Shown: positions 7,168-9,925 of the stretch, in pieces
Position numbering within the stretch: the stretch's first letter is position 1
Layout of the letters: each line of letters begins with the position of its first letter
Source of the DNA: Desulfuromonadaceae bacterium
Lineage (GTDB): Bacteria > Desulfobacterota > Desulfuromonadia > Desulfuromonadales > Geopsychrobacteraceae
Length of the DNA: 9,925 bases
Assembly (NCBI GenBank): GCA_013138655.1
Contig: WTCI01000230.1
Coordinates: 1 to 9,925, forward strand
Direction: 5' to 3'
Notes under the pieces: model-generated
What the model was told of the DNA's origin: nothing
Databases searched by the model: none
The model's input: the letters and a program-made list of their open reading frames with translations, nothing else
Position numbers and translations under genes: made by a program

Positions 7168-7176
7168 AGTATAGCA
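7168..7176 (-). promoter_or_regulatory. Possible extended -10 promoter for the 6870-7091 gene
   Basis: Read on the (-) strand the sequence is TGCTATACT, an extended -10 (TGn plus TATACT, 5 of 6 to consensus). No clear -35 is seen, as expected when the TGn motif is present. Transcription would start near 7161, leaving a leader of about 70 bases. Confidence 0.4.
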
Positions 7177-7198
7177 AAAGGTTACCGAAAAAGAATAG

Positions 7199-7222
7199 AA
7201 AAAAAACACACTATTTTGTGTG
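7199..7222 (-). terminator. Weak terminator-like hairpin with an 8-base T-run on the (-) strand
   Basis: CACAC (7207-7211) pairs with GTGTG (7218-7222) around a 6-nt loop; on the (-) strand eight T residues follow. The stem is short and no (-) strand gene lies just upstream, so it could catch readthrough from the tRNA unit or be incidental. Confidence 0.3.
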
Positions 7223-7295
7223 GGTTTATCGTTAAATATTAATTATGCGATCGGTTTCATACGGACACAAATTATTTTTCAGAGGTGGGAAGGCA

Positions 7296-7324
7296 TTGTC
7301 CGCACCCGTGGAAAAAGGTATCTT
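7296..7324 (+). promoter_or_regulatory. Possible sigma-70 promoter of the selenoprotein gene
   Basis: TTGTCC (7296-7301) and TATCTT (7319-7324) are separated by 17 bases; each matches 4 of 6 consensus positions. It lies about 45 bases before the ATG at 7370. Weak but correctly spaced. Confidence 0.3.
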
Positions 7325-7369
7325 ATTGTGATTTCGACCGACACTATTCTTGAAGATCGGGAGGTAAGT

Positions 7370-7708
7370 ATGGAGATCGATTGGGCATACCTGCGAAAAG
7401 GTTGAGCGTCCTGTAAAAAGGCTCAAGAGTTTCTTGAGGAAAAGCAGGTGACCGTCAAGGAAGTTGTGGATGCCAGAAAAACACGGATTGAGGCGGATGA
7501 AGCATGGGGGATGTTAAAAACAGCTAAATCCCTGGCCGTGGCCAAGGGGAAGAAGGTTTTGCGTTTCGATACTGTTGCTGACGAGAAAGATGCTGTTCTC
7601 AAGCGGGCTATGGGGCCGAGTGGCAACTTGCGTGCACCGACTTACCGGGTGAAGGATGGGTTTGTTATCGGTTTTCATCCGGAACTTTATGAAGAATGGG
7701 TGAAGTAA
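7370..7708 (+). CDS. ArsC-family selenoprotein with in-frame UGA (Sec) in a UxxC motif
   Basis: Reading the TGA at 7403-7405 as selenocysteine gives one 112-residue protein in a single frame from ATG 7370 to TAA 7706-7708. It opens MEIDWAYLRKG, then U12-A-S-C15, then KKAQEFLEE. This strand, redox loop (UxxC) and helix match the start of the ArsC/Spx thioredoxin-like fold. Further on are VVDARKTR, a lysine-rich AKGKKVLRF, MGPSGNLRAPT with the likely cis-proline at P90, and GFVIGFHPELYEEWV, the usual ArsC-fold ending. I recognise this as the group annotated 'ArsC family (seleno)protein'; its substrate is unknown and true arsenate reduction is not implied. GGAGG (7360-7364) just ahead of ATG fixes the start. 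Frame and protein sense hold on both sides of the UGA, and a SECIS-like hairpin follows. It requires SelA, SelB, selC and SelD elsewhere in the genome. A terminator at 7721-7767 closes the unit. A pseudogene by nonsense mutation is the alternative, but less likely. Confidence 0.85.
7410..7448 (+). promoter_or_regulatory. Candidate bacterial SECIS element for UGA decoding
   Basis: CTCAAG (7422-7427) and CTTGAG (7433-7438) form a 6-bp stem with the apical loop AGTTT, which carries G at its second position followed by U, as in known bacterial SECIS loops. The loop begins 22 nt after the UGA, inside the usual window of about 16-37 nt. CCTG (7410-7413) and CAGG (7445-7448) can add a lower stem across an A-rich internal loop. 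SelB would bind the apical part and deliver Sec-tRNA. Confidence 0.65.
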
Positions 7709-7720
7709 ATTTTCTGTTTA

Positions 7721-7767
7721 AATAAAAACAGGCACCTGCTCAAATTGAGTAAGTGCCTGTTTTTATT
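7721..7767. terminator. Strong bidirectional terminator between the selenoprotein and tRNA-Thr genes
   Basis: A perfect 15-bp inverted repeat, AATAAAAACAGGCAC (7721-7735) and GTGCCTGTTTTTATT (7753-7767), has a T-run at the 3' end on both strands. The loop holds a second small stem (CTCAA 7739-7743, TTGAG 7745-7749). It ends the selenoprotein transcript on (+) and starts 2 bases after the CCA end of the tRNA on (-). Confidence 0.92.
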
Positions 7768-7768
7768 G

Positions 7769-7844
7769 TGGAGCCACCCAGCGGAATTGAACCGCTGACC
7801 TGATCATTACGAGTGAACTGCTCTACCAACTGAGCTAGGGTGGC
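7769..7844 (-). tRNA. tRNA-Thr (anticodon CGU)
   Basis: The 76-nt gene includes an encoded CCA (7769-7771). The cloverleaf is complete: acceptor GCCACCC/GGGTGGC, D-arm GCTC/GAGC with AGTTGGTA loop, T-arm AGCGG/CCGCT with TTCAATT loop, discriminator U. The anticodon loop CTCGTAA gives CGU (positions 7809-7811), which reads the threonine codon ACG. The anticodon stem GTTCA/TGATC pairs except for a U-U mismatch at 28-42. No other tRNA adjoins; it ends in the strong terminator at 7721-7767. Confidence 0.96.
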
Positions 7845-8156
7845 AATGATTGAATCTGTTTTCTGTTTTAAAAACAAAAGCTTAACTCAGATTTTTCAAT
7901 CCTGTGCAATTTATAACTGTGCGGAATTGCATGGCTGAGTTCGTGGATTATGACGACATTCACTATCGCTGTCAATGGTTGTGATGCTCTGGATCTCTCC
8001 TTAAACTCTTGGCTTTTTGCTGTCAAATTTCCTCTCTCGATTCAGACGTATTGACGGTGACAGTTGATGTGAATGTTCCCTTGAAAACCCTTGATATTCG
8101 ACCGGTTGCTGAATAATATAGTGCTCTTACACAGTGCTTTAATAGGGGAGATCGAT
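7845..8156. other. Divergent intergenic region between tRNA-Thr and the BamE-like gene
   Basis: These 312 bases are AT-rich. A 6-bp palindrome, TGTTTT-A-AAAACA, lies at about 7865-7877, upstream of the tRNA on its strand. The tRNA promoter must be here, but I could not find a well-spaced pair of boxes. The promoter of the downstream gene is called at 8091-8119. I see no coding sequence. Confidence 0.5.
8091..8119 (+). promoter_or_regulatory. Likely sigma-70 promoter of the BamE-like gene
   Basis: TTGATA (8091-8096, 5 of 6) and TAATAT (8114-8119, 4 of 6) are separated by 17 bases. Transcription would begin near 8126, about 30 bases before the ATG at 8157. If the downstream genes are co-transcribed, this could also drive the ketoreductase and ketosynthase genes. 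Confidence 0.5.
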
Positions 8157-8732
8157 ATGGAATGTTTTTCATGGAAAAAAATCATCACCGTTCCGGCTCT
8201 TTTTGTGTTGTTGTTTTTGCTTGTTCAGCCTGCTTTGGCGGAAAATGAGGAGCGTTATACCAAGTTCAATGTGCACGCCCAGTCGAAGACCGGTAGTATG
8301 GCAAATGCCAGTTATGCCAACTACACGAATCCCGGCGCCGGGCATGTCATTGTTCCGGCGGGAACGCAGATTGTCATCACCAAAAAGTCGCGTAAAAAAT
8401 TTGTTTTTACCTATGATGATGGTGGCAAAAAGGTGACTTTTGAGTATCATCAGCCGCGCATGGGGATGAGCCTTGACGAGTATCTGGATAAGATCACTTC
8501 CCTTGAACCGACCTCGCCGGCAGGTCTTTCGTCGCTGGATCGCAAGGGGGTTGCTGCCGGCAAGGCCCTTGTCGGGATGAGTCGTGAGGGAGTCATGACG
8601 GCTCTCGGTTACCCCGCCGCACACCGGACACCTTCGCTGGATATGTCGACCTGGGTCTATTGGACCAATCGTTTCAAAACTTTGGCTGTCGAGTTTGATG
8701 ACCGCGGTAAGGTTGTCAATGTTCGTTACTGA
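8157..8732 (+). CDS. Exported protein with C-terminal BamE (SmpA/OmlA)-like domain
   Basis: The 191-residue protein begins with a Sec signal peptide: basic WKK, a hydrophobic core (TVPALFVLLFLLV), and PALA before ENEER, a signal peptidase I site at about residue 31. There is no lipobox cysteine, so the mature form should be soluble in the periplasm or secreted. The mature N-terminal part (KFNVHAQSKTGSMANASYANYTN, then VIVPAGTQIVITKKSRKKFVFTYDDGGKKVTFEYH) looks beta-rich; I do not recognise it. The C-terminal 55 residues (GKALVGMSREGVMTALGYPAAHRTPS, TWVYWTNRF, LAVEFDDRGKVVNVRY) follow the helix-hairpin-strand pattern of BamE-like proteins. ATG 8157 is chosen because AGGGGAG lies six bases upstream and the signal peptide begins there; a longer frame from 8091 would start inside the promoter. 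Its function is unknown. It ends 39 bases before the ketoreductase gene. Confidence 0.82.
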   Translation: MECFSWKKIITVPALFVLLFLLVQPALAENEERYTKFNVHAQSKTGSMANASYANYTNPGAGHVIVPAGTQIVITKKSRKKFVFTYDDGGKKVTFEYHQPRMGMSLDEYLDKITSLEPTSPAGLSSLDRKGVAAGKALVGMSREGVMTALGYPAAHRTPSLDMSTWVYWTNRFKTLAVEFDDRGKVVNVRY

Positions 8733-8771
8733 CGCTGGTTCGCTTTTATTCAATATGCAGGTAGGGATTTA

Positions 8772-9500
8772 ATGCAGGAACAGAAGATTGCCCTGGTGAC
8801 CGGGGCGAGCAAAGGGATAGGCGCGGCCATTGCGCGGGAACTGGCCGGGGACGGATTTCGTCTCTGGCTTAATTATCGCAGTGATCACCGGGCGGCAACA
8901 TTACTGGCGGAAGAGATCAGGGGCAGCGGTGGTGACTGTACCCTGCTTCCCTTCGATGTGGCCGATGTCGCTGCGGTCGCTACCGCCCTTGAGCCGTTAC
9001 TTGAGCACCAGGTTCCACTGGTGCTGGTCAATAATGCCGGGTTTGCCCGTGACGGTATTCTGGCGTTGATGAGTCAAGGGGATTGGGAGGATGTCCTGGC
9101 GGTTCATCTCAACGGTTTCTTCAATGTGACCCGACTGGTCGTTGCCCGTATGTTGAAAAAAAGGCGTGGGCGCATTATCAATATTGTTTCCACCTCCGGC
9201 GAGACCGGGATGGCCGGACAGGTGAATTATTCTGCGGCCAAGGCCGGATTGATCGGCGCAACCCGATCGCTGGCCGCTGAAGTCGGCAGGCGCAACATTC
9301 TGGTCAATGCCGTGTCTCCCGGTTTTATTGCCACCGAGATGACCGCTGATTTACCGCAGGAGCAGATCCTGCCGATGATTCCACTGGGGCGGATCGGTGA
9401 GCCGGAAGAGGTTTCGGGGCTTGTGAGCTTTCTCTGCTCCGAGCGGGCCAGCTATATTACCGGACAGGTCTTTGCCGTGAACGGCGGAGCCCACATATAA
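8772..9500 (+). CDS. FabG-like 3-oxoacyl-ACP reductase (short-chain dehydrogenase/reductase)
   Basis: This cytoplasmic NADPH-dependent ketoreductase converts 3-oxoacyl-ACP to 3-hydroxyacyl-ACP. The classical SDR motifs are all there in 242 residues: TGASKGIG (10-17) for the cofactor, NNAG (87-90), and the catalytic set N114, S140, Y153 and K157 (YSAAK), then the SPGFIATEM region and a C-terminal NGG. It starts at ATG with AGGG five bases upstream. The next gene, 60 bases on, encodes a ketoacyl synthase, so the pair fits a type II fatty-acid or polyketide-like pathway rather than general SDR catabolism. The order ketoreductase then ketosynthase, and phrases such as GQVNYSAAKAGLIGATRSLA, recall aryl polyene clusters. 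The core fatty-acid fabG would usually lie beside fabD and acpP, which are not seen, so I leave the symbol blank. Confidence 0.92.
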   Translation: MQEQKIALVTGASKGIGAAIARELAGDGFRLWLNYRSDHRAATLLAEEIRGSGGDCTLLPFDVADVAAVATALEPLLEHQVPLVLVNNAGFARDGILALMSQGDWEDVLAVHLNGFFNVTRLVVARMLKKRRGRIINIVSTSGETGMAGQVNYSAAKAGLIGATRSLAAEVGRRNILVNAVSPGFIATEMTADLPQEQILPMIPLGRIGEPEEVSGLVSFLCSERASYITGQVFAVNGGAHI

Positions 9501-9502
9501 AT

Positions 9503-9540
9503 GATGGCTTAGCCATCTCATGACTTTTTGCGAGTGCATC
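9503..9540 (+). repeat. Dispersed intergenic repeat, copy 2, inside a likely operon
   Basis: This is the partner of 1054-1091 (three differences in 38 bases). It opens with a perfect hairpin, GATGGC (9503-9508), loop TTA, GCCATC (9512-9517), then CATGACTTTTTGCGAGTGCATC. It lies between the stop of the ketoreductase gene and the ribosome binding site of the ketosynthase gene, so it is transcribed if these form an operon. Confidence 0.85.
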
Positions 9541-9560
9541 ATAAATGGAGGGCGTCCGAT

Positions 9561-9925
9561 TTGTATAGAGTGGCCATTACCGGAATCGGCATCGTTTCTT
9601 GCCTGGGGAATGACCTGAGCTCTGTCGGCAACGCTCTGCGAGAAGGTCGGTCCGGAATTGTCATTGACCCGCAGCGCGTTGAACTTGGATTCCGCAGCCC
9701 TTTGACGGGACAAATTCAGGATTTTGATCCTTCCCTCCTGTCGCGAAAACAGCGTAAAACTATGCCGGATTTCGCGGTTTGGACCTACGCTTCAGCTTGT
9801 GCCGCTCTTGAGTTGGCAGGCCTTGCTGCGGATGCGATTCAGAATGAGCAGACCGGTTTGATTTACGGCTGCGACTCCAGCAGTGTTGCTGCGGTTGAAC
9901 AGGTTGATGCCTTGCGGGATCGGGG
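9561..9925 (+). CDS. Beta-ketoacyl-ACP synthase (FabB/FabF family), 3' truncated by window
   Basis: The 121 visible residues are the N-terminal part of a condensing enzyme that joins malonyl-ACP to an acyl chain by decarboxylative Claisen condensation. Signatures are YRVAITGIGIVSCLGNDL, the REGRSGI loop, KQRKTMPDFAVWTYASACAALELAGL and the GLIYGCDSSS turn. The pattern around REGRSGI and RKQRKTMPDFA is closer to FabB than to FabF. The catalytic cysteine and two histidines lie beyond the window end, so whether it is an active synthase or a chain-length factor-like partner cannot be seen. The start is TTG 9561: GGAGGG (9547-9552) lies eight bases upstream and the family N-terminus begins exactly there; the ATG at 9545 is out of frame. 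It follows the ketoreductase gene in the same direction, consistent with one fatty-acid or polyene biosynthetic operon. Confidence 0.9.
   Translation, partial: MYRVAITGIGIVSCLGNDLSSVGNALREGRSGIVIDPQRVELGFRSPLTGQIQDFDPSLLSRKQRKTMPDFAVWTYASACAALELAGLAADAIQNEQTGLIYGCDSSSVAAVEQVDALRDR

Noticed and set aside
7220..7405. A separate 61-residue gene ending at the UGA
   Set aside because: The only good ribosome binding site points to ATG 7370, and the residues before it look non-coding; the part after it belongs to the selenoprotein.
7448..7708. An 86-residue gene starting at GTG 7448
   Set aside because: There is no ribosome binding site, it begins inside the ArsC-type fold, and it lacks the redox motif; it is the C-terminal portion of the UGA-containing frame.
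8091..8156. N-terminal extension of the BamE-like protein from the ATG at 8091
   Set aside because: It would bury the signal peptide 22 residues in and overlaps the likely promoter; AGGGGAG before ATG 8157 fits better.
9545..9560. ATG at 9545 as start of the ketosynthase
   Set aside because: It is out of frame with the ketosynthase; the TTG at 9561 is in frame and well spaced from GGAGGG.

Overview
The window reads like the chromosome of a Desulfobacterota bacterium near Desulfuromonas, Pelobacter or Geobacter. That placement is inferred from the gene mix (AmmeMemoRadiSam radical SAM enzyme, DUF4126 protein, an ArsC-like selenoprotein, a short 'MIKV' protein) and from the intergenic repeats; no rRNA is present to confirm it. 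Nothing here is phage, transposase or CRISPR.

Layout. (1) 1-870 (+): 3' part of a radical SAM gene, cut by the window start. (2) 1248-3857 (+): glycogen/alpha-glucan phosphorylase, apparently a single-gene unit. (3) 3858-4072: a palindromic, REP-like repeat cluster between convergent genes. (4) 4073-5815 (-): a ClC-family chloride transporter with a C-terminal CBS pair; an in-frame amber codon at 4310-4312 separates the second CBS domain from the rest. (5) 6119-6793 (+): a DUF4126 membrane protein, facing a small (-) gene at 6870-7091 across a shared terminator. (6) 7370-7708 (+): an ArsC/Spx-like thioredoxin-fold protein whose reading frame contains an in-frame UGA in a UxxC motif followed by a SECIS-like hairpin. 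It is best read as a selenoprotein that ordinary ORF calling splits and loses. (7) 7769-7844 (-): tRNA-Thr(CGU), sharing a strong bidirectional terminator with the selenoprotein gene. (8) 8157-9925 (+): a secreted BamE-like protein, a FabG-type ketoreductase and the 5' part of a ketoacyl-ACP synthase. These lie close together and may form an operon running off the window.

The window thus holds two interrupted reading frames that look different in kind. The UGA at 7403 sits at a redox-active position with a fitting downstream hairpin and intact coding sequence on both sides, so programmed recoding is the likely reading. The UAG at 4310 sits in a linker between two CBS domains with no recoding signal that I can see, so a nonsense mutation, a sequencing error or a natural split is more likely.

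Two intergenic repeat families also stand out. One is a GTAGGGGCGA palindrome element at 3918-4027. The other is a roughly 38-base element with two near-identical copies (1054-1091 and 9503-9540) and one diverged copy (6016-6051).
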